Shown piece after piece: positions 1 to 7,230 of a DNA stretch of 12,400 bases. Position numbers and translations under genes: made by a program. Source of the stretch: Ruminococcaceae bacterium UBA945 (GTDB lineage Bacteria; Bacillota; Clostridia; Oscillospirales; Acutalibacteraceae); assembly GCA_002293315.1 (NCBI GenBank), contig DBCZ01000039.1, positions 1 to 12,400 on the forward strand, read 5' to 3'. The first letter of the stretch is position 1, and every line of letters begins with the position of its first letter. The notes beneath the pieces were generated by a model that ran no database searches, was not told the origin of the DNA, and saw only the letters and a list, made by a program, of their open reading frames with translations.

Positions 1-1
1 G

Positions 2-73
2 GGGCAGGTGCAGGGCAAGGTAATCCAGCGGCTTTTCCCGTTTGACACGTTCGGCTCAACCGAGCTGAAATAA
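2..73 (+). CDS. C-terminal end of an unidentified protein (partial)
   Basis: An open frame enters from the left edge and ends at a TAA followed at once by a second in-frame TAA (71-76). Only 23 residues are visible, ending FPFDTFGSTELK. I do not recognise the family from this tail. The tandem stops and the terminator hairpin that begins 12 bases after the first stop support a genuine gene end. It converges on the minus-strand serine hydrolase and shares the terminator with it. It is the only plus-strand gene I accept in this window. Confidence 0.6.
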   Translation, partial: GQVQGKVIQRLFPFDTFGSTELK

Positions 74-85
74 TAAACCGCATCG

Positions 86-112
86 AAAAAGGCTCCTCAT
101 GGGAGCCTTTTT
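86..112. terminator. Bidirectional intrinsic terminator between convergent genes
   Basis: An 11-base perfect stem (86-96 with 102-112: AAAAAGGCTCC / GGAGCCTTTTT) has a 5-base loop. The plus strand continues TTTTTGTTTTG, and the minus strand ends in TTTTTCG, so both directions have a U-tract. It sits directly after the plus-strand stop at 71-73 and 7 bases past the minus-strand stop at 120-122, so it should end both transcripts. Confidence 0.92.
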
Positions 113-119
113 GTTTTGC

Positions 120-1649
120 CTATAGCTGATTTTGCAGTGCTTTCATCTTATCTGTGTCGCCCTCATAGCCGAATGTCATTAAAGGCTTCGGCGGCTCTGA
201 AAGCCCGCCGAACAGCGGCAAGGACGAATCTGCCGAGACCTCGGCCTTATCCGCGCCGAATTTGACTATAAACCGCGTGCCGCTAAGAGTTCTGAGGTTT
301 CTTATCTCGAACTCAAGCTTATTCTGCGCGCGCATTCTGGCGTTTGCCGCGAACGGCTCACCGCGCACATCGGTACGCACGAATTCGCTCTCCATGCCGA
401 GATTCAGCTTATAATTGCCTTCGCTCTCCTCCACATGCAGAAACGCCTCGCCGTGCGGAGCTATGTCGAACCGCAGTGATTTCAGCTCGCCGCTTTCGGG
501 TTTAAGCCTTCCCACTCCGCCGATTATCGTCGTCAACAGCGGATACTTCTCATCCGGCACAAGCTTCACGGAGCTTATAAGCGTTTCCGCCGCGGGGACG
601 CGTGCGCTGTGCATCGTCGTGATGCGCGCGTTTTCAAGGTAGTGTCTCAGGTGAGAGGAATCCTCGGTATTTTCAGGAAGTGCCGCGTCCGCCATCGCCG
701 GCAAAAGCTTCTCCCAGATTACGCTCAAAGCGGGCTGCATATCTATTTCAGCCGAGTTGAACACCAGCACCGCGTCCTGCTTCTGCATGATTATCGCATA
801 CTGCCCGAACGCGCCGTCGCCGCGCACAACTCCCTCCGGCTGGCACCTCCAGAACTGGAAGCCATAACCCTGCTGCCAGTCCGGCGAGGGATTGCCGGAA
901 TCATCATTGCGGATTTGCTTTGAAAACGCCATTTCAAACCATTCGGCGTTCAGGAGCTGCTTGCCCTGCCAGCTGCCCTTGTTGGCGGCAAACTGCGCGA
1001 ACTTCGCAAGGTTCCCGATTGTCTGCTTATAGCCGAACCCGCCGCCGTCTATGCCGTCCGGCAGGGTTACCATAAGCATCTCGCCGGTAATCTCCAGCGG
1101 CTCATACAGGCGTGGCGTGAGGAATTCGGTGAGGCTCAGGCCCGTTTTCAGCTTCAAAATGGCGCAGAGCATATTTGTGCCTGCTGTGTTATACATGAAC
1201 TTTGTGCCCGGCTCATAGACAAACTCATTTTTGATGAAGGTTTCTTCCCAGCTCATGTCTCCCATGCCGAGGTTTGAGATTTCCGTCTCATGGCCGCAGC
1301 CCATCATCAACAAGTGGCGCACGGTGCATTTTTTCAGATTCTCGCTCGGGTTTTCGGGAAGCAGGGTTGGGAAAAGATCAACGAGCTTTTCATCAAGAGA
1401 GAGTAACCCCTCCTGAACGGCAAAACCGATTGCCGTTGAGGTAAAGCTCTTCGTCAGCGAAAAAAGAGCGTGCGGTATGTCCTCGGCATAAGGCGCCCAG
1501 CATGCCTCGGCGCAGACCTTCCCGTGGCGCAGCAGCTTCATCGTGTGCAGCTCAATGCCCGCCGCGTCAAGCGCCTTCATTGTCTCCAATATGGCGGCGG
1601 ACGGTATCCCGACTGCCTCCGGTGTAACTCTTTCAAACTCAAAGCCCAT
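120..1649 (-). CDS. Serine hydrolase, class C beta-lactamase/PBP-like family
   Basis: This 509-residue protein belongs to the beta-lactamase-related serine hydrolases (class C beta-lactamase, DD-peptidase and esterase relatives). The nucleophile motif S64-L-T-K67 lies in the context ALFSLTKSF. The second motif is Y153-N-T in FMYNTAGTN, the YN[ST] form common in non-beta-lactamase members. A glycine-rich GDGAFGQ at about 277-283 occupies the place of the third (KTG/HxG) motif. The catalytic domain covers about 10-320. About 350-509 form a C-terminal extension that I cannot name. There is no signal peptide or membrane segment, so a cytoplasmic esterase or peptidase role is more likely than beta-lactam resistance; the substrate is unknown. 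The ATG has a strong AAGGAGGAA site 5 bases upstream. It has its own promoter at 1678-1706 and appears monocistronic, with a terminator just after the stop. Confidence 0.9.
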   Translation of the reverse strand: MGFEFERVTPEAVGIPSAAILETMKALDAAGIELHTMKLLRHGKVCAEACWAPYAEDIPHALFSLTKSFTSTAIGFAVQEGLLSLDEKLVDLFPTLLPENPSENLKKCTVRHLLMMGCGHETEISNLGMGDMSWEETFIKNEFVYEPGTKFMYNTAGTNMLCAILKLKTGLSLTEFLTPRLYEPLEITGEMLMVTLPDGIDGGGFGYKQTIGNLAKFAQFAANKGSWQGKQLLNAEWFEMAFSKQIRNDDSGNPSPDWQQGYGFQFWRCQPEGVVRGDGAFGQYAIIMQKQDAVLVFNSAEIDMQPALSVIWEKLLPAMADAALPENTEDSSHLRHYLENARITTMHSARVPAAETLISSVKLVPDEKYPLLTTIIGGVGRLKPESGELKSLRFDIAPHGEAFLHVEESEGNYKLNLGMESEFVRTDVRGEPFAANARMRAQNKLEFEIRNLRTLSGTRFIVKFGADKAEVSADSSLPLFGGLSEPPKPLMTFGYEGDTDKMKALQNQL

Positions 1650-1677
1650 TTTTCTTCCTCCTTAGTTTTCTAGCACA

Positions 1678-1706
1678 ATCATATCACCCCGCCTCTCTTT
1701 TGGCAA
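1678..1706 (-). promoter_or_regulatory. Sigma-A promoter of the serine hydrolase gene
   Basis: On the minus strand TTGCCA (1701-1706) is followed by a 17-base spacer and TATGAT (1678-1683). A TG one base upstream of the -10 gives an extended -10. The predicted transcript starts near 1671, giving a leader of about 20 bases with the ribosome binding site at 1655-1663. The -35 directly abuts the U-tract of the upstream terminator at 1714-1745, so the gene is insulated from its neighbour. Confidence 0.75.
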
Positions 1707-1713
1707 GGAAAAA

Positions 1714-1745
1714 CTCCCCGCTTAAGTCTCGGCTTAAGCGGGGAG
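1714..1745 (-). terminator. Intrinsic terminator after the downstream LRR-SLH gene
   Basis: A perfect 13-base stem (1714-1726 CTCCCCGCTTAAG with 1733-1745) has a 6-base loop. On the minus strand it is followed by TTTTTCC, while the plus strand lacks a T-run after the stem. It lies 11 bases past the TAA at 1757-1759 and therefore terminates the LRR-SLH transcript. Confidence 0.93.
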
Positions 1746-1756
1746 CAAAATATTGT

Positions 1757-3883
1757 TTAGATTCCGTATGCGGTGCAAAACCTGTGAATCATCGCCGCAA
1801 CCTCTGCTCTTGTCGCTGGGCCGTTCGGGTTAATCATGCCGAATTCATCGCCGTTGATAATTCCCTTATAAATAGCCCAGTTGAGCGCTTCCTTGGCGTA
1901 GTTCGCTACTATCCCGGCGTCACCGAACTTGTTTATGCCAATTGGCAGGCCGGCTTCCTGGTCGTCCATCATTTGGTCATAGACATCATAATCATATCCC
2001 TTATGGATGGCATATCTGTACAGCATTGTGCAAAGATCCTGCCTTCTTATGTTAAGATTCGGCGAAAACTCCGTCGGCGAGGTGCCGTCTGTAATTCCCG
2101 CTTCCACAGCCCATGACACTGCCGGTGTATAATACCAAAACGGCTCTACATCAATAAAGTAATCCGCTTCACCCACAGCTTTTTCCTGCGCGAGCCTCTG
2201 CATTACTGCCACGAACATGGCCCTTGTCATCGCAAGATTCGGCTCAAAGGTGGTGGGCGAGGTGCCGCCGAACAAGGCTTGGTAATACGTCCACTCAATA
2301 TCTGTTTTACCCCAGTGCTCGGCAATATCTGTAAGCTTCACCTCGGCAAAGCCGATGGAGATGAACGGAATGATTTTGCTCACAGCATAGCGGTGTGCGT
2401 CAGAGCCGGAGTAACCTGTTATCACTAGAAGCGGCGAAACATTCTCAAATGCATTGTTGAGATTTACCACCGTCTCGGGAATCATCGCCTCCTTGAGGTT
2501 CTCGCAGGCCGCAAACATGAGCTCTCCGAGCGAGATGTTGTTTCTTCCTATAGACACCTTTTCAAGCTGCACGCAATTTGCAAATTGATACCCGCCGTCA
2601 AGAACAAGCCTTTCGGGGATATTCAGCGTGCCGGAAACGCCCGAGCCCGCAAAGGCAAAGGAGCCTACCTTCATGCCTGCCTTAAGCGTCACGCTGTTAA
2701 GCCCGGTGCAGCCTTCAAAAGCATGTGCACTGATAATCGTCGTCAGGCTGTCAGTGAAATCCACGCTTCTCAGCATGGTACTGCCTGCGAAGGCATAGGC
2801 GCCGATAGAGGTTATTTCCTGTGCGTTAGGAACCGAGGCCAGGCCGGAATTCATATACATGCCCTCGGAAACTGTTCTCCACGCCTTTGGAATTACCAGT
2901 GAATTGAGCTTCTCGCAGCCCTTGAACATATAGTCGCCATATGTTGTGATTGTATCGGGAATATTAACTTTGATGAGGTTTGTGCAGCCGGAGAAGATCT
3001 CATTGCCCACTCTCGTAACGCCTCTGTTCATCGTAACCAGGTTCAAATCAACGCAGTTTTTAAAGACGGCGTCTTCAAGCACGCGCACGCCATCCGAGAA
3101 TTCAACTGTCACCAGATTTTTTCTGCCCATAAAGGCGCGGCTGGCGATTGTCCTCGTTCTTGAGTTGAATGTGAGGTTCTTATTAATCGTGGTCTGCTCT
3201 GGTGCGCAAATCACGGTTCTGATGTCTTTTGAGTAAATAATGCCGTTTTCAATCATATATGCTCCGTTGGCGGCATCAAGATTCACTGTGAGGCGTTCGC
3301 TGTCACAGAACTGCGGGTCAATGGAGGTTACCGTCCTCGGGATATTGATTTTCTCCAAAACTGAATTCGCAAAGGCTTTCCTGCCTATTGCCGTCACACC
3401 TTCGGAGAGCGTGACCTCTGAGAGCTTTGCGTTACTGTAGAAAGCATACTGGCCAATCTCTTTTATCGTGCCGGGAAGAACAACACTCGTGAGCTCCGGG
3501 CTCGCCGAAAAGGCCGATATTGCATCAATGGTTGATTCGTCTTCGGCTTCCGTCCATGACGAATATATTGATGTAATCGTAATGCCCCCAACCTCGGTGG
3601 GTATAACCGTAACCCCCGTGACGTCTCTGACCTCCATCAGCATTCCGCTTGCGCTGTCAACATAAATCGTTCCGCTTCCGAGAGACTGACTGACTGTGCC
3701 CTCCAAAAGCGGCGGCAGCGGCGTCTCCGGCTCGGTAGGCACAGGCTCATCAACAGGCATATCCTCCCCGGGTGTTTCACCCGGTTCAGCGCCGATTATG
3801 TCTCCCTCCGCGGCTACTGTCACAGCCGGTAAAAGCGTAAGCATCATGCACAAAACCATCAATACGGATAATAGCTTCTTCAT
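1757..3883 (-). CDS. Secreted BspA-type LRR protein with three SLH domains
   Basis: This 708-residue protein is predicted to be exported and held on the cell wall. It has a signal peptide (MKKLLSVLMV..., cleavage probably after VTVAA near 25) and a Pro/Glu-rich linker at about 29-60. BspA/TpLRR-type leucine-rich repeats cover about 128-480, with recurring AFxxCxxLxxVxIP units. Three SLH domains follow at about 517-563, 575-623 and 652-702. SLH domains normally bind pyruvylated secondary cell-wall polymers, while BspA-type LRRs often serve in adhesion or protein binding; the ligand here is unknown. Only SLH3 has the canonical TRAE motif (691-694); SLH1 has MTRAM and SLH2 IRRQD. The ATG at 3881-3883 is chosen because GGGAGG lies 7 bases upstream. 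The in-frame ATG at 3887-3889 would leave a 1-base spacing. It is a paralogue of the gene at 3973-6060 and has its own promoter and terminator. Confidence 0.92.
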   Translation of the reverse strand: MKKLLSVLMVLCMMLTLLPAVTVAAEGDIIGAEPGETPGEDMPVDEPVPTEPETPLPPLLEGTVSQSLGSGTIYVDSASGMLMEVRDVTGVTVIPTEVGGITITSIYSSWTEAEDESTIDAISAFSASPELTSVVLPGTIKEIGQYAFYSNAKLSEVTLSEGVTAIGRKAFANSVLEKINIPRTVTSIDPQFCDSERLTVNLDAANGAYMIENGIIYSKDIRTVICAPEQTTINKNLTFNSRTRTIASRAFMGRKNLVTVEFSDGVRVLEDAVFKNCVDLNLVTMNRGVTRVGNEIFSGCTNLIKVNIPDTITTYGDYMFKGCEKLNSLVIPKAWRTVSEGMYMNSGLASVPNAQEITSIGAYAFAGSTMLRSVDFTDSLTTIISAHAFEGCTGLNSVTLKAGMKVGSFAFAGSGVSGTLNIPERLVLDGGYQFANCVQLEKVSIGRNNISLGELMFAACENLKEAMIPETVVNLNNAFENVSPLLVITGYSGSDAHRYAVSKIIPFISIGFAEVKLTDIAEHWGKTDIEWTYYQALFGGTSPTTFEPNLAMTRAMFVAVMQRLAQEKAVGEADYFIDVEPFWYYTPAVSWAVEAGITDGTSPTEFSPNLNIRRQDLCTMLYRYAIHKGYDYDVYDQMMDDQEAGLPIGINKFGDAGIVANYAKEALNWAIYKGIINGDEFGMINPNGPATRAEVAAMIHRFCTAYGI

Positions 3884-3918
3884 CGTCATTCCTCCCTGTG
3901 ATACGTTAACTTAAACTA

Positions 3919-3947
3919 ATTGTACTATTTTTTTCTCAGAATTACAA
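3919..3947 (-). promoter_or_regulatory. Sigma-A promoter of the downstream LRR-SLH gene
   Basis: On the minus strand TTGTAA (3942-3947) is separated by 17 bases from TACAAT (3919-3924). The start would fall near 3912, giving a leader of about 30 bases before the ATG at 3883. The -10 lies inside a 12-base element, GTACAATTAGTT, that recurs inverted upstream of the paralogous gene. No clear terminator precedes it, so readthrough from the upstream paralogue could add to its transcription. Confidence 0.7.
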
Positions 3948-3972
3948 GTTCCCGCTGTTCTGCTCGCTTTTC

Positions 3973-6060
3973 TCATTTAATTGTGTCTTCCTCCGGCGGC
4001 TCCGACACATCTTCCGGAGGCTCTTCCGGGATTGTATCCTCGGGATTCTCCTCGCCCGGTTCCTCCGGAATCTCCTGTTCCGGGTCTGTTTCCGGCGGGC
4101 CTTCAAAGAATCTGTGGAGAATCGCCGCCACCTCCGCTCTCGTCGCGAGGCCAAAAGGATTGAGGTTGCCGAGCTCGTCTCCTGCGATTATTCCGCTTGC
4201 CACAGCCCACATCATCGGGGCAATGGCATATCCGCTGACATCAGATGCATCTGCAAAGCCGTCGATTGGTGCGGAATTACTCATGTCTTCGCCAATATAT
4301 TCCGCGTATCTGTACAGCATCGTGACAATATCCTGCCTTCTTATCGGCATACCCGTGCCGAAAAGCGTCGGCTCAATGCCCTGGATAATCCCCGCCGATT
4401 TTGCCCAGCTCGCGGCTCTCGTGAAATATACATTATCCGCCACGTCTGCAAAGCCTGAAAGCTCTGTTGGGATTGCATCGCCAGTTGTTCTGTAAAGCAC
4501 CGCGGCGAACATTTCGCGCAGCATTGAGGTATTCGGCGAGAAAAGCACACTTGAAACGCCGCCGAAAAGCCCCGCGCGATTTGCCCAGAGGATATCCTCT
4601 TTCGCCCAGTGAGTGCCGATGTCGATGAAATTCATCTCCACCGCGCCTGTGGCGATGAACCTGAGCTTCTGCTCGTTTGCGTAAATGTGTGCGGCAGAGC
4701 CCTGCTCGGCCCTCATGGTAATACCCCTGTTCACCATCGGCAGATTTCCGAGGAAGTTATTCATGCTCGTCACCGAAGGCGGAATTGTGACCTCATACAG
4801 CTTCATGCAGCCCTCCAGCATCGCTGTAGGCAAAGAGAAAACCCCGCTTCTGACAACAAGACTGCTTATCGGGCAGCCGGCGAATTGACGAGTGCCGGTG
4901 AATCTGATTTTGTAGTCCAGCGTCAGAGTTCCTTTGATGCCGGTCTCCTCAAACGCCGCCTCTCCTATTTCGATTTCTCCTCCGAAGCTCACGCTCTCCA
5001 GCATTTTGCAGCCGGCGAAAGCGCCGCTTCCTATCCTTGCCAGGCTTGCCGGAAAGTCTATATTCACTCCCAAAGGGCATCTCACAAAAGCATTTGCGCC
5101 GATTTCCGTCAGCACGCTCAGGTTTGGTATGTTCATCAGCCCCGTTCCCGAAAACGTGCCTTCCGGGATAACCGTGACCGCCTCACCCAGTGAAACGCTC
5201 GTCAGCTTTCTGCATTCTGCGAAAGCATAGCCGGAAAGCTCCGTGGCGTCAGGTATCATTATACTTTCAAAGCTTTGACAGTTTGCAAAAGCGTAAGTTC
5301 CTATTTTCTTCAGCGAGGCGGGCAAATCTATCTCTCTCAAGCCGCTTGAGCCCATGAACGCACCGTCGCCGATTTCCTCTAAATCACCGTTGAAGGTTAT
5401 GGTCTTGAGCGTGTTTGAGGCTTTTGTTGAGGCGAATGCGCCGCCTCTGATAATCTTCACTCCGCTAGGCAAAGTAAGGTTTGCATGCAGCGCTCTTTCG
5501 CCCGCAAAAGCCACTATTTCATTCATCTGCTTGTTATAGATCAGCCCCTGCCCATCCATTGAGAAATACGGGTTGTTGCCGGAAATATATATCTTCGCCT
5601 TGTCACTCGTGAGGAAATTTCCTTTTATGCTGCTCAAGCTATCGGGAAACGTGAGACTTGTCAACTCGTCCGCATTTATCGCACCCTGCTCTATCGTTTT
5701 AGTGCCGTTGCTCAGCGTCAGGCTGAACAGATTCTGCGATGTAATTGCGTTTGATACAAGGGTCTCGATGCTCCCTGGCAGAGTCAGCATCGTCATATAC
5801 GGGCTTTCCTCAAACGGAGAAACACCCGCTGCGGCCTCTATGCCGCGCACAGTGATGCCCTCAATCGTTTGCGGCACAATGACTTCTCCTGTCAAACCTC
5901 TCGCGGCGACTATCATGCCGTCGGCTTTCCGCAGAATAATTATGCCGTCAGATATAAAGTGCACAATTGACACATCTTCCGGTTCCTCGGCAGCCGCATT
6001 CAAGGAAAGTGATGAAAATATCATACATACTATCAATATCAACGAAAGTGCCTTTTTCAC
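3973..6060 (-). CDS. Secreted BspA-type LRR protein with three SLH domains and acidic tail
   Basis: This 695-residue protein is predicted to be exported and anchored to the wall. The GTG at 6058-6060 is chosen as start because GGAGG (6067-6071) lies 6 bases upstream and a typical signal peptide follows (VKKALSLILIVCM..., cleavage near NAAA at about 22-25). The frame stays open for 83 more codons upstream, to an ATG at 6307-6309. That stretch has no signal-peptide logic and covers the likely promoter. BspA-type LRR units run from about 85 to 437, with a GSxAHxYA cap near 454-461. SLH domains lie at about 477-524, 536-585 and 601-651. Only SLH3 has TRAE (640-643); SLH1 reads MLREM and SLH2 IRRQD. 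The last 40 or so residues are a Pro/Glu-rich acidic tail, unusual after terminal SLH domains. Its paralogue at 1757-3883 carries a similar linker near the N-terminus instead. Confidence 0.92.
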   Translation of the reverse strand: MKKALSLILIVCMIFSSLSLNAAAEEPEDVSIVHFISDGIIILRKADGMIVAARGLTGEVIVPQTIEGITVRGIEAAAGVSPFEESPYMTMLTLPGSIETLVSNAITSQNLFSLTLSNGTKTIEQGAINADELTSLTFPDSLSSIKGNFLTSDKAKIYISGNNPYFSMDGQGLIYNKQMNEIVAFAGERALHANLTLPSGVKIIRGGAFASTKASNTLKTITFNGDLEEIGDGAFMGSSGLREIDLPASLKKIGTYAFANCQSFESIMIPDATELSGYAFAECRKLTSVSLGEAVTVIPEGTFSGTGLMNIPNLSVLTEIGANAFVRCPLGVNIDFPASLARIGSGAFAGCKMLESVSFGGEIEIGEAAFEETGIKGTLTLDYKIRFTGTRQFAGCPISSLVVRSGVFSLPTAMLEGCMKLYEVTIPPSVTSMNNFLGNLPMVNRGITMRAEQGSAAHIYANEQKLRFIATGAVEMNFIDIGTHWAKEDILWANRAGLFGGVSSVLFSPNTSMLREMFAAVLYRTTGDAIPTELSGFADVADNVYFTRAASWAKSAGIIQGIEPTLFGTGMPIRRQDIVTMLYRYAEYIGEDMSNSAPIDGFADASDVSGYAIAPMMWAVASGIIAGDELGNLNPFGLATRAEVAAILHRFFEGPPETDPEQEIPEEPGEENPEDTIPEEPPEDVSEPPEEDTIK

Positions 6061-6105
6061 AATAATCCTCCGTATCCCGTAAAAAAAATGTGTACAATTA
6101 GTTAT

Positions 6106-6134
6106 ACAATACCATATATCTTGCAATTCTTCAA
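6106..6134 (-). promoter_or_regulatory. Probable promoter of the upstream LRR-SLH gene
   Basis: On the minus strand TTGAAG (6129-6134) is followed by a 17-base spacer and TATTGT (6106-6111). TGG before the -10 supplies the TGn of an extended -10, which compensates for a weak hexamer. The start would fall near 6099, about 40 bases before the GTG at 6060. The element AACTAATTGTAC (6092-6103 read on minus) lies at the predicted start. Confidence 0.5.
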
Positions 6135-6345
6135 GGTTTTCATCTATTTTTTCCAAAATGATGGGCTTGCCTCCCTCAATGCCGGAAAAGGAGTAGAGCA
6201 TGAGCCGATTGAGGCGGATGACACATGAAGAAAATATGGTTTGACGAGGTAAACAGATATATATCGCATAAGTGGTGATACTCTTGAAATTCTGTCCTGA
6301 CGTGGGCATTATGATGATTAACTTGCCGCCAAATCTATTCGTCTA
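6135..6345. other. Intergenic stretch with no recognised gene
   Basis: This is the part of the 337-base gap between the LRR-SLH gene and the acetyltransferase that is not taken up by promoter or terminator. The minus-strand frame of the LRR-SLH gene remains open through it without any recognisable domain. On the plus strand two tiny frames exist: 6200-6244 (14 residues, AAGGAG 6 bases before its ATG) and 6225-6278 (17 residues). Neither resembles a known protein. I see no tRNA, riboswitch, insertion sequence or repeat array here. Confidence 0.5.
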
Positions 6346-6381
6346 AAGAACAGGCTCTCTGGTTTCAGAGAGCCTGTTCTT
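6346..6381 (-). terminator. Intrinsic terminator after the GNAT gene
   Basis: A perfect 15-base stem (6346-6360 with 6367-6381, AAGAACAGGCTCTCT and its complement) has a 6-base loop. It begins 16 bases after the TGA at 6398-6400. On the minus strand the arm ends GTTCTTT, so a short U-rich end is present but partly inside the stem. The plus-strand exit (TTGGTTCATTTT) is no better, and no plus-strand gene needs it. Confidence 0.78.
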
Positions 6382-6397
6382 GGTTCATTTTGCATAT

Positions 6398-7138
6398 TCA
6401 GCCGCAGAATTCGAGCCCTGTTCCGCGGGAGTATTCCTCATATCCCAGCCTACGGTAAGCGCCGACTATCCCGGGGTAGCCGTGAAGCACGCCGAGAGCT
6501 TTGCCGCGCTCTATGCCGTCGCGCTCGGCCATTTGAATCAGGTAGCCCGCAATACCCAGCTTGCGGTATCCGGGCAGTGTGCCCACCCACGATATATTCA
6601 CGTAATCATCACCGTGCTGTGACATGACCGCGCCAACGGGCAAGCCCTCATACTCCGCAAGATAGAAAAACTGCCTTGTGCTTTCAAACATCTCCATGAA
6701 TTTATCAAGGGAAAATATGTTGTATTCAAACACTGCGTTCAAGATTGCCCCCGCCGCTTTAAGCTGCGAGATTTCTCTGACGCGAAGCAGATTGATGCGC
6801 CTATCTGGCTCCGGCAGAGCTGTGTCACACAGTTCATGAGCCATGCCGATTGTCTCAGAACTTTTCCTGAATAAGCCCGAAGATAAAAAGGGCTCTGTCC
6901 GGCTTTCATCAGAATTATCGGACAGGAATAACAGGTTTGCCGGGATTTCTCCCCTTTTTATGCGCTCGGCGGTATTTTCTACCCCGACATTACTTGTGAA
7001 ATAAGTGTGGCTGATGTCGCCTGTCAGCCATTGCAGATTATCCTCTTTGTGGTTTTCTATCCCGCACAAATTACCAAGCATATCCCAGTAAAGGAAATGC
7101 CCGCGCATTATTGTATCTGCATACCGCTCGTTTTTCAT
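6398..7138 (-). CDS. GNAT family N-acetyltransferase
   Basis: This 246-residue protein has a C-terminal GNAT fold that would use acetyl-CoA to acetylate an unknown amine. The acetyl-CoA-binding motif A is visible at about 185-203 as VGTLPGYRKLGIAGYL, with the [RQ]xxGx[GA] core R-K-L-G-I-A. It is preceded by the strand FFYLAEYEGLPVGAV and followed by GVLHGYPGIVGAYRRLGY, typical of motif B. The N-terminal 110 residues (WLTGDISHTYF region) form a separate half, as in two-domain GNATs with an N-terminal substrate-side domain. The ATG at 7136-7138 is preferred because GGGAG lies 7 bases upstream. An in-frame ATG at 7157-7159 has no ribosome binding site. It is a single-gene unit with its own promoter and terminator, next to but not part of the ribosomal operon. 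Confidence 0.88.
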   Translation of the reverse strand: MKNERYADTIMRGHFLYWDMLGNLCGIENHKEDNLQWLTGDISHTYFTSNVGVENTAERIKRGEIPANLLFLSDNSDESRTEPFLSSGLFRKSSETIGMAHELCDTALPEPDRRINLLRVREISQLKAAGAILNAVFEYNIFSLDKFMEMFESTRQFFYLAEYEGLPVGAVMSQHGDDYVNISWVGTLPGYRKLGIAGYLIQMAERDGIERGKALGVLHGYPGIVGAYRRLGYEEYSRGTGLEFCG

Positions 7139-7166
7139 TGTAATGCTCCCGCCTTTCATAACTCAT

Positions 7167-7186
7167 GCGGCACTTCGTTATGCCGC
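7167..7186 (-). other. Small hairpin in the GNAT leader
   Basis: A 6-base GC-rich inverted repeat (GCGGCA 7167-7172, TGCCGC 7181-7186) with an 8-base loop lies between the predicted GNAT promoter and its ribosome binding site at about 7147-7151. It would form in the leader RNA. It may affect mRNA stability, or be incidental. Confidence 0.35.
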
Positions 7187-7200
7187 CTATACTTTTATCC

Positions 7201-7230
7201 ATAATAATTATTGCACACTAAATATGACAA
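7201..7230 (-). promoter_or_regulatory. Putative promoter of the GNAT gene
   Basis: On the minus strand TTGTCA (7225-7230) is separated by 18 bases from TATTAT (7201-7206). The start would fall near 7194, about 55 bases before the ATG. The -35 and most of the spacer lie in the 3' arm of the palindrome at 7209-7255, so termination of the ribosomal operon and initiation of this gene use the same DNA. Confidence 0.5.

Noticed and set aside
3884..3972. Possible terminator after the upstream LRR-SLH gene
   Set aside because: The best pairing (CAGAA/TTCTG around a 16-base loop, then an A-rich run) is short and has no U-tract on the minus strand, so no terminator is called.
3942..4154. A 70-residue minus-strand Arg-rich frame overlapping the end of the LRR-SLH gene
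   Set aside because: It is the alternative frame of the Pro/Glu-rich tail and has no independent start signals. The composition follows directly from shifting GAA/CCG-type codons.
3920..6082. Several long plus-strand open frames (for example 3920-4495, 4609-5193 and 5573-6082) opposite the LRR-SLH gene
   Set aside because: They lie antisense to a well-supported coding region with signal peptide and SLH domains. They lack ribosome binding sites and domain content, and they read as low-complexity Ser/Pro or Arg/His strings.
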